The notes under the pieces are model-generated. The model made no database searches. It had not been told where the DNA came from and saw only the letters and a program-made list of their open reading frames with translations. DNA of 64,000 nucleotides, from the NCBI GenBank assembly GCA_013003425.1, contig JABDJB010000012.1:56482-120481 (forward strand), given 5' to 3'. Positions 8,821-17,640 of this stretch are shown here, one piece after another. This DNA comes from Gammaproteobacteria bacterium (GTDB taxonomy: Bacteria; Pseudomonadota; Gammaproteobacteria; Steroidobacterales; JABDKV01). Position numbers and translations under genes: made by a program. How positions within the stretch are numbered: position 1 is the first letter of the stretch; each line of letters begins with the position of its first letter.

Positions 8821-10787
8821 CTGCTTTCCTGCGGTAGCAGGCGGGCAAAACGCTCGACATTCCTGATCGCCCTGAGGTCCGGATCCGAGGCGAGGAACTG
8901 GCGGTACTGTTCATCGCTGCTTACTGCCTCGGTCAGCGCATCGATGGCATTGTCCTGGTTGCCCAGCTTCAGCTGCACCAGCGCATGGTAGTAAAGCGAT
9001 TCGGGAGCGCGTTGAGAAATGTCGACCGAACGAGCGGCCAGTCGTGCCGCCTGCCGCTCATTGCCGAGATGAGCGTGGTACAGGCCGAGCAGACCCATCG
9101 TGGTCCAGTCAGATTCGTTTATTTCGAGGTTCGCCGCAGCCAGACCGGCAGCGCGTTGGTAGGCATCTGCTGCCTGCTGCTCGCTGCCCGGCACGAAACG
9201 ATACGACTCGGCCAGCCGTCCCCACAGCCGATGGTCGTCGGGCGCCAGCTTCAGCGCTTGCAGCTGCATGTCGACTGCATCTGAAAAATTTCCAGCGTAG
9301 TAATAACGCAGCCCCATGTTGGTGTAACCCTGCCGGGTCGGTTTCAGTTCGAGCGAACGGTCCCAGGCCGCGCGGGCCCGCTCAGCGTCGCCCATCATCC
9401 AGTAAGCGGCCCCCAGGGACCCGTAACCCGCGGCGCTTTCCGGCGTCAGTCTGCTGGCAATGCCGTAGTAAGTGGCTGCATCCTCGTAGCGGTCGGTGTT
9501 GTAGTAAAAATTGCCAAGGGCTGAATGCGCGCGCCAGTAGTTTTTCTTGAGATCTACAGCACGGCGGAAATCAGCCTCGGCCTCAATGCGGCGGCCTTTG
9601 GCCATATGAATTTTGCCAAGCTCTATATAGGCATCGACCGCGGTTGGCGCGATGCTGATTGCTTCATGCAGCTTTTCAGCCGCACGCTCGTGCCAGCTGC
9701 GGATGCGATACAGCGCGCCCAATGCAATGAGCGTTTCGCTGCCAAGTTCCGGTTCCAGCGCGGCGGCCTCGTCGCAGGCTGCCTGGGCGCGCTCGAAATC
9801 GCTGGTGCCATTTGATTGTTGATACAGCTGCAGGTGGGTTTCACACAAGCCGGCATAAGCACGCGCAAAGCCGGGGTCTATCGCTACCGCATCGCTGAAC
9901 AGCTTGCTGGCAGCGTTCAGCACATCAACATCGCGCGGGCTGCGCAACCGCTCCATGCCCTGCAGATAAAAGACATAAGCGTCGAGGTCCTCGGTCGGCT
10001 TCGACTGCAGCCGCTCCTCCGAATCGATTGACAGCACTATTTTCAGCTCGTCGACTACGGCGGCTGCAATTTCCTCCTGGATGGCAAAGATGTCTTCCAG
10101 GTCGCGGTCGTAGGTCTTACTGAATGCGTGATACCCGTTCTGACCATCGATCAACTGCGCCGTAACGCGTATCCGCTTGCCGGTACGCCGTACGCTGCCC
10201 TCGAGTACATACTTGACCGCCAGCTTGCGCGCCACGTCGCGGATGTCGACGTTCTGGCCGCGAAACTGGAATGATGAGGTGCGTGCCGCTACATTCAGTT
10301 CGCGTAACGCAGCGAGCAGGTTGAGTATTTCTTCCGCGAGGCCACCGGCGAAAAACTCCGGGTCCTCCGCGTTACCGAAATTGTCGAAAGCCAGTACCGC
10401 GATAGAGTTTGCCGGAGCGTCCGCGCCGGGTTCGATGTCCTCCAGCAACGCCTGGGTCGCGCTCGGCATGTCATGGAATATTTTCACGCCGATTGTGTAG
10501 GCGCCTATCAGCAGCAGGGCGCCAACTGCGGCAACGACGACGTAGTCGGTATTCTGTTCACTGCGATCGCTTGCGCCACCACGCCACAGCGGCAGGTCAA
10601 ACATCAGCCCTTCCGGTTCGATGCGAATGATCCAGGCGATAAAGAAAACCAGCGGGAAGCCGACCACCGCCGTAACGATCAGCGCGCGCATGGTCCATTC
10701 CGGGAAGCCCAGCGGCGGCAGCGTCACCTCGGCAATCTGCAACACCAGCCAGGCGCCAACCGCATACAGCGCAACGACCCGCAGCAC
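8817..10787 (-). CDS. membrane-anchored TPR protein with adenylate-cyclase-associated sensor-like domain
   Basis: A 656-residue protein. Two N-terminal helices (about 5-22 and 35-55) carry the pattern seen before TPR/cyclase proteins (FPEWTMRALIV, GFPLVFFIAWI). A third helix lies near 85-105. A domain of about 120 residues begins at SIAVLAFDNFG and includes EEILNLLAALRELNVAARTS and YVLEGSVRRTGKRIRVTAQL. At least seven TPR units follow to the C-terminus. Such proteins act as scaffolds or regulators; no catalytic domain is seen. The GTG at 10787 may not be the true start, because coding similarity (LIKAIIAEIRRRE) continues upstream without a standard start codon. It is divergent from the caspase operon. 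Confidence 0.85.
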   Translation of the reverse strand: MLRVVALYAVGAWLVLQIAEVTLPPLGFPEWTMRALIVTAVVGFPLVFFIAWIIRIEPEGLMFDLPLWRGGASDRSEQNTDYVVVAAVGALLLIGAYTIGVKIFHDMPSATQALLEDIEPGADAPANSIAVLAFDNFGNAEDPEFFAGGLAEEILNLLAALRELNVAARTSSFQFRGQNVDIRDVARKLAVKYVLEGSVRRTGKRIRVTAQLIDGQNGYHAFSKTYDRDLEDIFAIQEEIAAAVVDELKIVLSIDSEERLQSKPTEDLDAYVFYLQGMERLRSPRDVDVLNAASKLFSDAVAIDPGFARAYAGLCETHLQLYQQSNGTSDFERAQAACDEAAALEPELGSETLIALGALYRIRSWHERAAEKLHEAISIAPTAVDAYIELGKIHMAKGRRIEAEADFRRAVDLKKNYWRAHSALGNFYYNTDRYEDAATYYGIASRLTPESAAGYGSLGAAYWMMGDAERARAAWDRSLELKPTRQGYTNMGLRYYYAGNFSDAVDMQLQALKLAPDDHRLWGRLAESYRFVPGSEQQAADAYQRAAGLAAANLEINESDWTTMGLLGLYHAHLGNERQAARLAARSVDISQRAPESLYYHALVQLKLGNQDNAIDALTEAVSSDEQYRQFLASDPDLRAIRNVERFARLLPQESS

Positions 10788-10923
10788 TTCGCGTCGGCGA
10801 ATCTCGGCAATGATGGCTTTGATCAGGTTGATGGCATATCCCCGCGCCGTAGTGATCGATGCTTCATCAAATTTATGAGTATAGCCGAGCCCCTCGGCAC
10901 CACGCTCGGTGAAAAGTCAGGGC

Positions 10924-10957
10924 ATTCAATATCATAAAACCTTTATGCATATTGAAT
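10924..10957. promoter_or_regulatory. long imperfect inverted repeat between TPR gene and caspase operon
   Basis: ATTCAATAT at 10924-10932 is perfectly complemented by ATATTGAAT at 10949-10957. Nested inside, CATAAA (10933-10938) pairs with TTTATG (10942-10947). Together they form a 34-base palindrome with one unpaired base, centred in an AT-rich patch of a GC-rich genome. It lies about 75 bases upstream of the heptad-peptide start and 137 bases upstream of the divergent TPR gene. There is no T-run, so an operator for one or both promoters is more likely than a terminator. The binding protein is unknown. Confidence 0.55.
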
Positions 10958-11033
10958 CAGGCATCAGCATTCTCGCATTTAGACTGTGACCGAACTAATC
11001 TCAAAGAACAAATCAACAAAGGGGGTTGTGACG

Positions 11034-11201
11034 ATGTCGATGATGATGCCACCAGGTCCGCCGGATGAGCGACCGGGGCCACCCGATGAGAGGCCCGGCC
11101 CACCCGATGAAAGACCGGGTCCGCCTGACGAAAGACCGGGTCCGCCGGATGAGCGCCCGGGCCCGCCCGATGAACGACCGGGGCCACCCGACGAAACCTA
11201 G
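11034..11201 (+). CDS. small heptad-repeat peptide (GPPDERP) heading the caspase/CHAT operon
   Basis: A 55-residue protein: a Met-rich head (MSMMMPP), six exact copies of GPPDERP and a final GPPDET. The ATG at 11034 has AAAGGGGG at eight bases spacing; a GTG at 10986 is a weaker upstream option. The copies are identical in amino acids but use different codons: Arg is written CGA, AGG, AGA, AGA, CGC and CGA, and Gly, Pro and Asp also vary. That pattern means selection acts on the peptide. Sequence is disordered and acidic/basic alternating, with no signal peptide or membrane segment. I recognise no family. Position suggests a partner or substrate of the caspase, which is inference. Confidence 0.75.
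   Translation: MSMMMPPGPPDERPGPPDERPGPPDERPGPPDERPGPPDERPGPPDERPGPPDET
11055..11198 (+). repeat. seven tandem 21-base repeats encoding GPPDERP
   Basis: Six full 21-base units and one 18-base final unit fill nearly the whole small gene. Units differ at third positions and in Arg codon family, yet the amino-acid unit is fixed. This argues for an old, protein-selected array and against a fresh slippage product. Confidence 0.9.
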
Positions 11202-11232
11202 CCGGACAACGGCCAACTGCTGATCGACAGGC

Positions 11233-11246
11233 CTTGCCGGGGCAAG
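11233..11246 (+). promoter_or_regulatory. hairpin between heptad peptide and caspase genes
   Basis: CTTGCC and GGCAAG flank GG in the 85-base gap between the two genes, with more GC-rich pairing outside. No T-run follows, so it is not an intrinsic terminator. It could stabilise or process the mRNA and set different levels for the peptide and the caspase. A strong TTAGGAG ribosome site for the caspase lies just downstream. Confidence 0.35.
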
Positions 11247-11286
11247 CCCGGCGGGGCAGTCAGCTATTTGTTAGGAGACAGAACGC

Positions 11287-13257
11287 ATGGCCAGGCGACA
11301 CGCTGTGCTGATTGGTGTCAACAAGTACCCCAATCTCGCCCATATCGGTAACTACGATCTGCATGGCTGCGTCAATGACGCAAAGCTGATAAAGCAGATC
11401 CTGGTAGAGAAGTTTCACTTCGATGCCGGAGATATTGTTGAACTGCACGATGAGCAGGCAACCCGCGAGGCCATCGTCGGGCAGATGAACCGGCTGGTTG
11501 ACGAAGTCGATAAGGACGAGGTTGTCGTATTCCATTTCAGCGGTCATGGCTCGCGGCGCCGCAGCCGCACCGGTGGTGACGATGAGGCCAAGGACAGCAC
11601 CATCATGCCAAACGACAGTGGCCGCGACCCCAGGCCGAATCGCGATATTTCCGATATCGAGATTAACGACTGGCTCGGCCGGCTGGTGCAGAAAACGCGC
11701 TACATTACGCTGACATTCGACTGCTGCCATTCCGGCACGATGACGCGTGATGCATTCGCCGATACGGCGCGGCTGGTAGTTGACGATGACCGGGCGGTAG
11801 AAGCCATGGGGCTGGAGTCAGCTGATGCTGCGCCGCTTGATCGCAGCCATCTCGGTCCCAGCGGCTTTCTCGCCGTCAGCGAATCCTATGTGGTGATGTC
11901 CGGTTGCCGTGATAATCAGCTGTCGCGCGAATTTTCGCTGGAAGACAAGGGCCCGGAATTTCGTAATGGCGCGCTGACCTATTTCCTGACGCAGGAACTG
12001 TTGCAGGCAAAGCCCGGTACAACCTATCGCGATATTTTCGAACCGGCCCGCCTGAAGGTGCTGGATCGCTATAAGGGCGAACAGACGCCGCAAATCGAGG
12101 GTCGTCAGGACCGCGAGATTTTCGGTGTGCGCGATATCGAACCGATCCGTTTCATTCCGGTCGACAAGGTCGATGGCGACAACATTACGCTGGCTGGCGG
12201 TGCCGCACATGGGCTGCATACCGGCTCGATATGGGCGGTTTACCCGCCGGGCACCAAAAGCACAACGGATACCGCTAGTCTCGGGATGGTAGAGATCACG
12301 AAGGTCGATGCGCTGACCACCGATGGCGTGCTGCGCGAAACAAATGGCGCGATAGAGCCAGGCGCGCGCTGCATCGAAAGGGTGCCGGCGACATCGCAGT
12401 TCCAGCTGAAGATTGATCTTGGCGCGCTGAACGATGACCAGCGCGCGGCGCTGGCGCCGGGCATCGAGGAGTCAGCGCTGCTGACCCTGAGCAACAATCC
12501 TGCAACCGCCGATATGCGTGCCTATGTAATCGCGCCACGTCAGTCGGCAGCGCCTGATGACCCGGTGCCGCAGCTGGTGTCAGTTAACCAACCGACCTGG
12601 GCCATGGTCGACGCTGCAGGCGAGCTGTCCATGCCGCCACACACCACCGATGAAGACGGCATTATCAGGCTGCTGATAAAGAATCTCGAGACGCGGGCAC
12701 GATTCCGCAACGCGCTCGGGCTCGACAACCCCGACAGCAACCTGGATGTCGAATTCAACCTGTACCGGCATATAACAGACGACGAGTGGGAAATGATTAA
12801 CGGTGGCGAGGCGATTCTGGATGATGGCGGACGAATCTCATTCGAGGTAATAAACAATGAGAAGGAGCCGGTTTATGTCAGCGTTCTCGATCTGGAAGCG
12901 ACCGGCGCTATCTCGTTGCTATATCCGCCACGCGGCACCAGCGAACTGATCGAACCAGGCAAGACCCTGCGCGTCGGTCGCGGTGACCAGGTGTTGCGTC
13001 TGGCGCTGGACGACAGCGTGCGCGGCGAAACCGGGCAGGAGACGCTCAAGGCCATCGTCACCAGTGACGAATCCGATTTTCGCTGGCTCGAGCAGGGCAA
13101 GACGCGCTCGGTGGGCCGGTCGCGGCTGAAGCAGCAATTTGAAGCGGCGTACGACGGACCGACAACCCGCGCGGTAATAATGGAGACAAAGGACGATCCG
13201 GACGATGACTGGAAGGCAGTTAACCGGACATTCCAATTGAAACGCAAGTTGGTATGA
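11287..13257 (+). CDS. caspase family (peptidase C14) protein with DUF4384-like domain
   Basis: A 656-residue soluble protein. The p20-like caspase fold occupies about residues 1-270: MARRHAVLIGVNKYP opens it, the catalytic His87 is in HFSGHGS and the catalytic Cys147 in DCCHSGT. Bacterial and metacaspase-type C14 enzymes usually cleave after Arg or Lys; this member's specificity is not visible. A beta-rich segment follows at about 285-345 (FIPVDKV, GLHTGSIWAVYP). Residues about 490-590 resemble DUF4384 (VSVLDLEATGAISLLYPP, EPGKTLRVGRGD), a module often attached to bacterial caspases. No signal peptide is present, so it should be cytoplasmic. The RBS is TTAGGAG. It ends 4 bases before the CHAT gene, so both are coupled. 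Confidence 0.92.
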   Translation: MARRHAVLIGVNKYPNLAHIGNYDLHGCVNDAKLIKQILVEKFHFDAGDIVELHDEQATREAIVGQMNRLVDEVDKDEVVVFHFSGHGSRRRSRTGGDDEAKDSTIMPNDSGRDPRPNRDISDIEINDWLGRLVQKTRYITLTFDCCHSGTMTRDAFADTARLVVDDDRAVEAMGLESADAAPLDRSHLGPSGFLAVSESYVVMSGCRDNQLSREFSLEDKGPEFRNGALTYFLTQELLQAKPGTTYRDIFEPARLKVLDRYKGEQTPQIEGRQDREIFGVRDIEPIRFIPVDKVDGDNITLAGGAAHGLHTGSIWAVYPPGTKSTTDTASLGMVEITKVDALTTDGVLRETNGAIEPGARCIERVPATSQFQLKIDLGALNDDQRAALAPGIEESALLTLSNNPATADMRAYVIAPRQSAAPDDPVPQLVSVNQPTWAMVDAAGELSMPPHTTDEDGIIRLLIKNLETRARFRNALGLDNPDSNLDVEFNLYRHITDDEWEMINGGEAILDDGGRISFEVINNEKEPVYVSVLDLEATGAISLLYPPRGTSELIEPGKTLRVGRGDQVLRLALDDSVRGETGQETLKAIVTSDESDFRWLEQGKTRSVGRSRLKQQFEAAYDGPTTRAVIMETKDDPDDDWKAVNRTFQLKRKLV

Positions 13258-13261
13258 CGCT

Positions 13262-15499
13262 ATGAAATATCATGATTTTCGCATTCGCATAGAGGCAAAG
13301 CGCGACGATGGTTACGACGTCAGCGTGGAATCACCGGCCGGGAGCGCGGACGAACACATCGTGCTGCCATTCGATGTGGAAGAAGCCATAAACCAGCTGC
13401 ACAATATGGGGCGTGCGGTGCGCGGTTCAGGCGCGACGCAGCGCAAAGTAGTCATGGAAGGGCCGGAGCCGGTGAAGCCGTCCGAGTTTGGCGCACAGCT
13501 GTTCAATGCGCTGTTTACCGGTCGTGTTGGCAAGCTGTACAACGCCATGTCGCGTGACCTGCAGGATCCTTCGGTCGGTTTGCGTATCAACCTGCATCTC
13601 AATCTCAACGACGCCGGTGTCGGCAAGCTCGCCGGGGTGCCATGGGAATACGTCTATGACGCGGACACCATGGACTATCTCAACCTGAGCAAGCAGACAC
13701 CCATCGTGCGTTATCTCGACGTGCAGCGTCCCAATACGCTGCAGCCGCTGGCCGGCAAACTGAAAGTGCTTGTGGTGATGTCCAGCCCGAAAGGTGAGCA
13801 CCAGCTCGACCTGGCCAAGGAGCGCCAGCTGATCGAGAGCATCTGGGGTGATGATGACGACGTCGAGCTGACGGTAAAGGAACACCCCACGCCAAATGCG
13901 TTGCGCCAATGGCTTACCAGCGACGACTACCACGTGCTGCACTACATGGGGCACGGCACCCATGATGAAAGCACTGGCGTTGGCGCCCTGGTGCTGGAGG
14001 ACGAAGAACAGAATGCCAAACTGCTGGATGCGGAAACGCTGGGCACATTCCTGCGTAATGCGCCGACGGTGCGGCTGGCTTTCCTCAACGCCTGTGACCT
14101 GGCCAAGACCGACGAGGACTCGCCGTTTTCCGGCGTGGCCAACCGGCTGGTCATGGCCGGCCTGCCGGCAGTGGTCGCAATGCAGTTCCCGATTTCGGAC
14201 GAAGCCGCAATTGCGTTCGCGCGGACTTTTTATTCACGCCTGGAACGCGGCGTTGCTGTCGACGAGGCAGTTGCTCACGGGCGCAACGCGATTCTCGCTG
14301 ACCAGCCCGGCTCGATGGAATGGGGCACCCCGGTTCTTTATATGCGCACCCCGGACGGCCGGCTGTTTGACAAGGGCGAGGACCCGGCCGACGCGGAGCC
14401 TGTCGCCGTTACGCCCGCCCCGGCGACGGGGGCGGTTGCCGGAACCGACGGCATCCCGAAAAGTAATATCACCGCAATTGCCGGCGGTGCAGGTGTACTT
14501 GCGCTGATAGCTGCTGCGGCAGTGTATTTCCTCCTCGGCACAAGGGCCGCGCCGCTCGATTTCGAGAGCAGGGAGGTCGAGGCATACATCAATGAACCGC
14601 TGACGCTGCGTTTCGGACCGACCAGTCCGCCGGAAGACAGCAGTCACCTGGATCGCTACGACGTCGTGGTCAGCGCACCCAATGCGAACGACCTGAGCGT
14701 CGGGGAAACTCAGGAAGTGGATGGCTTCTGGCGCGCCGAGCTGACAGCATCGGCAGCCGGTGAGTTTGAGGTCATGGCGACCGTAACCGACACAAACAAG
14801 CCGGAGGCAGAGCCACGCAACAAGGCGGCGAAGGTTAATGTAATAGTCAGTCCGACAGTCGAGTCGGCGTTCAGTGAAGCGGTCAACGGGGTCGAGAATG
14901 AGCAGACCAGCACCGCCGCAGCGATCGAAGCGCTGACCGGGGTAGAGGCGCTCGGCCTTTCGGCACAGATGCGTGAACAGCTGCTGGCGCTGAAACAGCC
15001 ATTGACTGCCTTGAGTGAGTCGCGCCAGGCGGCCGACGCGGCTTTCGATAGCGGCTCCGCCACGCTGACCGACAAGATCTCGGCCTACGAGGCATGGATA
15101 AGCGATTTCTCGGCGGCGCGGAACTTTGAGCCGGCGCCCGAGCTTCCCTATGTAACTGAAGCGCTGGGCCGGCTGGAACAACTGCAGGGTCGAATGAACG
15201 TGGCAGGTTTTTCGGTTTGCCAGGCTGCGGCACCTTGTTCCGGCGAGACAAGTTTTGGCGCCGGCAGCCGGGTTTACTCGGTGGTAGAACACACCGAAGC
15301 CGAACAAGGCAGCGGTGTGGCGGTTCTGTTCTTTCTCGAGTCCGATCCGCCGAAGATGGTGAAGGAACGAAAGTTCAGCCTGCAGGGCAACACACGCACC
15401 AGCGACTGGACCATACTGTCGCAGCCGGGGAGCTACACGGCGAGACTCTATAATTCAAACGGTGACCTGCTCCGGCAGCAGGCTTTGAAGGTCAACTAG
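13262..15499 (+). CDS. membrane-anchored CHAT-domain protease
   Basis: A 745-residue protein. Residues 1-130 form a uncharacterised alpha/beta head. The CHAT (caspase-HetF-associated) domain spans about 165-385, with His231 in HYMGHGTHD and Cys278 in LNACDLAKT forming the expected dyad. A single transmembrane helix lies at about 403-427 (GGAGVLALIAAAAVYFLLG). The remaining 315 residues are predicted outside the cytoplasm: an Ig-like segment (430-530), a helical segment (540-640) and a beta domain with Cys653 and Cys659. The arrangement puts a protease inside the membrane and a possible sensor outside. It follows the caspase gene by 4 bases. This is a two-protease operon; mutual activation is inference. 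Confidence 0.9.
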   Translation: MKYHDFRIRIEAKRDDGYDVSVESPAGSADEHIVLPFDVEEAINQLHNMGRAVRGSGATQRKVVMEGPEPVKPSEFGAQLFNALFTGRVGKLYNAMSRDLQDPSVGLRINLHLNLNDAGVGKLAGVPWEYVYDADTMDYLNLSKQTPIVRYLDVQRPNTLQPLAGKLKVLVVMSSPKGEHQLDLAKERQLIESIWGDDDDVELTVKEHPTPNALRQWLTSDDYHVLHYMGHGTHDESTGVGALVLEDEEQNAKLLDAETLGTFLRNAPTVRLAFLNACDLAKTDEDSPFSGVANRLVMAGLPAVVAMQFPISDEAAIAFARTFYSRLERGVAVDEAVAHGRNAILADQPGSMEWGTPVLYMRTPDGRLFDKGEDPADAEPVAVTPAPATGAVAGTDGIPKSNITAIAGGAGVLALIAAAAVYFLLGTRAAPLDFESREVEAYINEPLTLRFGPTSPPEDSSHLDRYDVVVSAPNANDLSVGETQEVDGFWRAELTASAAGEFEVMATVTDTNKPEAEPRNKAAKVNVIVSPTVESAFSEAVNGVENEQTSTAAAIEALTGVEALGLSAQMREQLLALKQPLTALSESRQAADAAFDSGSATLTDKISAYEAWISDFSAARNFEPAPELPYVTEALGRLEQLQGRMNVAGFSVCQAAAPCSGETSFGAGSRVYSVVEHTEAEQGSGVAVLFFLESDPPKMVKERKFSLQGNTRTSDWTILSQPGSYTARLYNSNGDLLRQQALKVN

Positions 15500-15513
15500 C
15501 ACAAGGTCGAGTC

Positions 15514-15987
15514 ATGTCCAGATCCATAGTCGACAGGACGGCGCCGCGGGCTGCCGCCAGCAGCGGTATGCGTGGCGTTCCCGATGCCGAATTTACAGCG
15601 CCGACCGCGGAGGAAGTCGACACCTATGCCGACAAGCTGTTGAAGCTCATCCCGGCGGAAGTTATAGGCGTATACCTGGCAATGACATCTATTCTTGATG
15701 GCGCCACCAGTGTGCATCCGCCGGTGCCCTGGCTGGTATTCCTCTTCGGTATCTTCGCAACCTGGTTTTACCTGCGCTTCACGCTGAAGGTAACCGAGAC
15801 ACGCCAGCTGCTGTTAACTTCGCTGGCATTCATTGTCTGGGCCTTCACCATCGGCGGCCCTTTCGAGTCGCTGGACTGGTACCGCGAGGCCGGCGGCACC
15901 TATGCCGGCCTGTTACTTGCGGCCTACACTTTCATCGCTCCACAAATCCGAATCACCAACAAAACTGACGCTGCGCCTGCCGGCTGA
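15514..15987 (+). CDS. four-helix membrane protein of the caspase/CHAT operon
   Basis: A 157-residue protein with a polar N-terminal 40 residues and four predicted helices at about 43-61, 72-89, 98-117 and 130-145. The first helix is preceded by the conserved-looking YADKLLKLIPAEVIGVYLA block. No enzymatic motif is seen. It starts 14 bases after the CHAT gene on the same strand and closes the operon. It could be a membrane effector or a docking partner for the CHAT protein's helix. The function is unknown. Confidence 0.8.
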   Translation: MSRSIVDRTAPRAAASSGMRGVPDAEFTAPTAEEVDTYADKLLKLIPAEVIGVYLAMTSILDGATSVHPPVPWLVFLFGIFATWFYLRFTLKVTETRQLLLTSLAFIVWAFTIGGPFESLDWYREAGGTYAGLLLAAYTFIAPQIRITNKTDAAPAG

Positions 15988-16017
15988 GCCTGCAAAACCC
16001 GGCCGGCAGGCGTATGT

Positions 16018-17379
16018 TCAGAACTGCCAGCCGTAACTCAGTTCCAGCTCGAACTGGTGCATTTCAAACTCGACACGCTGAGTCGGATCAAAACTGTTTA
16101 ATCCGGCGACCCTCTCCTTCGGCGCATAGAGAACCGCCCCGCTTATTGCGCCTCGGCCAATCCGCCGACTGAACCCGGCCGTAAAATGCTCTTCGATCAC
16201 CCCTGGCGCGAGAATATTAAATACTACTTCGGTTTCCGGAATCGGTTGACGACCGTGGCTGACGCCGGCGCGCAGGGTCAACGCGTCGCTGGCTCGCCAT
16301 TCGCCACCCAGTTTGATGGTCGTCACGTCGCGCCAGCCAAAACCGGCACCGCGCCGACCGCCCAGGCACGACTCGATATCGCTGCCGCCCGCCCCTGCAG
16401 TCGGGCAGTTGAAAATTGCACTGATCGGATTACCCACAGCAGCAACGTCGCTGTACCAGGTGTGCTCGACATCCAGGTGCAGGCTGAATGCGTTGTCCGG
16501 TGACCAGCTCAGGGCAACCCCCGCGCTTGCAGGGATATCGAAATCACCCGATTCTGCGAACAGATCGGCATAGTTGTCGAACTCGGTCATATAAACCCTG
16601 CTCTGGTAACTCAGGCCCACGCGGACCGTTGGTGTTATCAGCGCATTGATGCCGGCTCTCAGCCCGGCACCCCAGGACAGGTCATGGCCACGGTCTGACA
16701 GGTTTTCCGGTAGTGCTGTTCCACCGCTGGCCGCAAAGGAGCGCGTGAAGGGTGCGAAGCTGGCCACACCGCTTGCCTCGAATCGCTGTACGGCGAGTAC
16801 CGTTGCCAGGCCCCAGGCAAAGCGGTCGTTTTTCCTGCGTGCGTAAGCCAGTTCGACAAATGCCTGTGCCAGGTCTACACCGGCCGCCCCCGCACCATAG
16901 GTGCCGGCAAAACTGCCAACCGGTGCCGGGCCCGGCCCGTCCGGATCGAAGCTGGCGTTGCCACCCTGCCAGGAAGTGTTCATGCCACCGCGGCCATAAA
17001 AGGCCAGCCCGAAAGCGTGCCGGTCATGATTCCAGGTGCGCGCAAGGTGCGGGATGACGAACCCCTCACGGGCGCTGTCAATTGCGTTGGGTCCGATGGT
17101 AAAGGCGCCACCGTTGCCGCCGGCCTGGCTGGCGGAAGTGGTGTAACTGCGACGCGGGCTGAACAGCCCGGCGCCGGCCTCGAAGCCGGATCTGACCAGC
17201 ACCGCGCTGGCCGGGTTATTGGCCAGCTCGATCGCGCTTGCCGGCTGCGCGCTGCCGGCACCGGCCATCCCCTTGTTCCTGGTTCCTTTGCCGTGAGTGA
17301 AATAGCCGTTGGTTGCCGCCGCTGGCAGTGCCAGAAGCATGGATACCAGCGCCACAGAAAGCATTGAAGTGATTTTCAT
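16018..17379 (-). CDS. OmpP1/FadL family outer-membrane transporter
   Basis: A 453-residue beta-barrel protein with a signal peptide (MKITSMLSVALVSMLLALPAAA) and the FadL-type plug start TNGYFTHGKGTRNKGMAGAG followed by ELANNPAS, as in OmpP1/FadL/TodX proteins. The C-terminus ends in alternating strands with a terminal aromatic (YGWQF), which suits BAM recognition. These channels carry long-chain fatty acids or other hydrophobic molecules across the outer membrane. It is monocistronic as far as visible and convergent with the caspase/CHAT operon. Confidence 0.92.
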   Translation of the reverse strand: MKITSMLSVALVSMLLALPAAATNGYFTHGKGTRNKGMAGAGSAQPASAIELANNPASAVLVRSGFEAGAGLFSPRRSYTTSASQAGGNGGAFTIGPNAIDSAREGFVIPHLARTWNHDRHAFGLAFYGRGGMNTSWQGGNASFDPDGPGPAPVGSFAGTYGAGAAGVDLAQAFVELAYARRKNDRFAWGLATVLAVQRFEASGVASFAPFTRSFAASGGTALPENLSDRGHDLSWGAGLRAGINALITPTVRVGLSYQSRVYMTEFDNYADLFAESGDFDIPASAGVALSWSPDNAFSLHLDVEHTWYSDVAAVGNPISAIFNCPTAGAGGSDIESCLGGRRGAGFGWRDVTTIKLGGEWRASDALTLRAGVSHGRQPIPETEVVFNILAPGVIEEHFTAGFSRRIGRGAISGAVLYAPKERVAGLNSFDPTQRVEFEMHQFELELSYGWQF

Positions 17380-17640
17380 CGTGTTGAACCTGCAAGTAAA
17401 AAACGAACAGACGGACGCCGCCGCCTCGCGTGGGCTTAGGGCGACGCGAACAGGTTCAGTAAATCGGGAAAGTCAGCTGGACCGGTGCGCCGCCTGGATA
17501 CAGGCGCAACAGCAGTCACAGCACATCGCCGGCCGGGCGGCCAGCGTGGAAGCAGCAGGTTTCCGGGTGGAAAGCTTCATAGAGTCGATTAATGCCGGAA
17601 TTGCGAATGAAAGTCAAATCACCGCCCGGCCCGCACCAAT
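17380..17640. other. intergenic region upstream of the FadL-type gene
   Basis: The FadL gene's promoter should lie here on the minus strand, but no clear -35/-10 pair stands out. The plus-strand open frame crossing the region shows no protein-like features. The only structured element in the 338-base gap is the terminator hairpin at its far end. Confidence 0.4.

Noticed and set aside
10957..11216. Minus-strand frames through the heptad repeat (Arg/Pro-rich)
   Set aside because: The third-position pattern of the units supports only the plus-strand GPPDERP frame.
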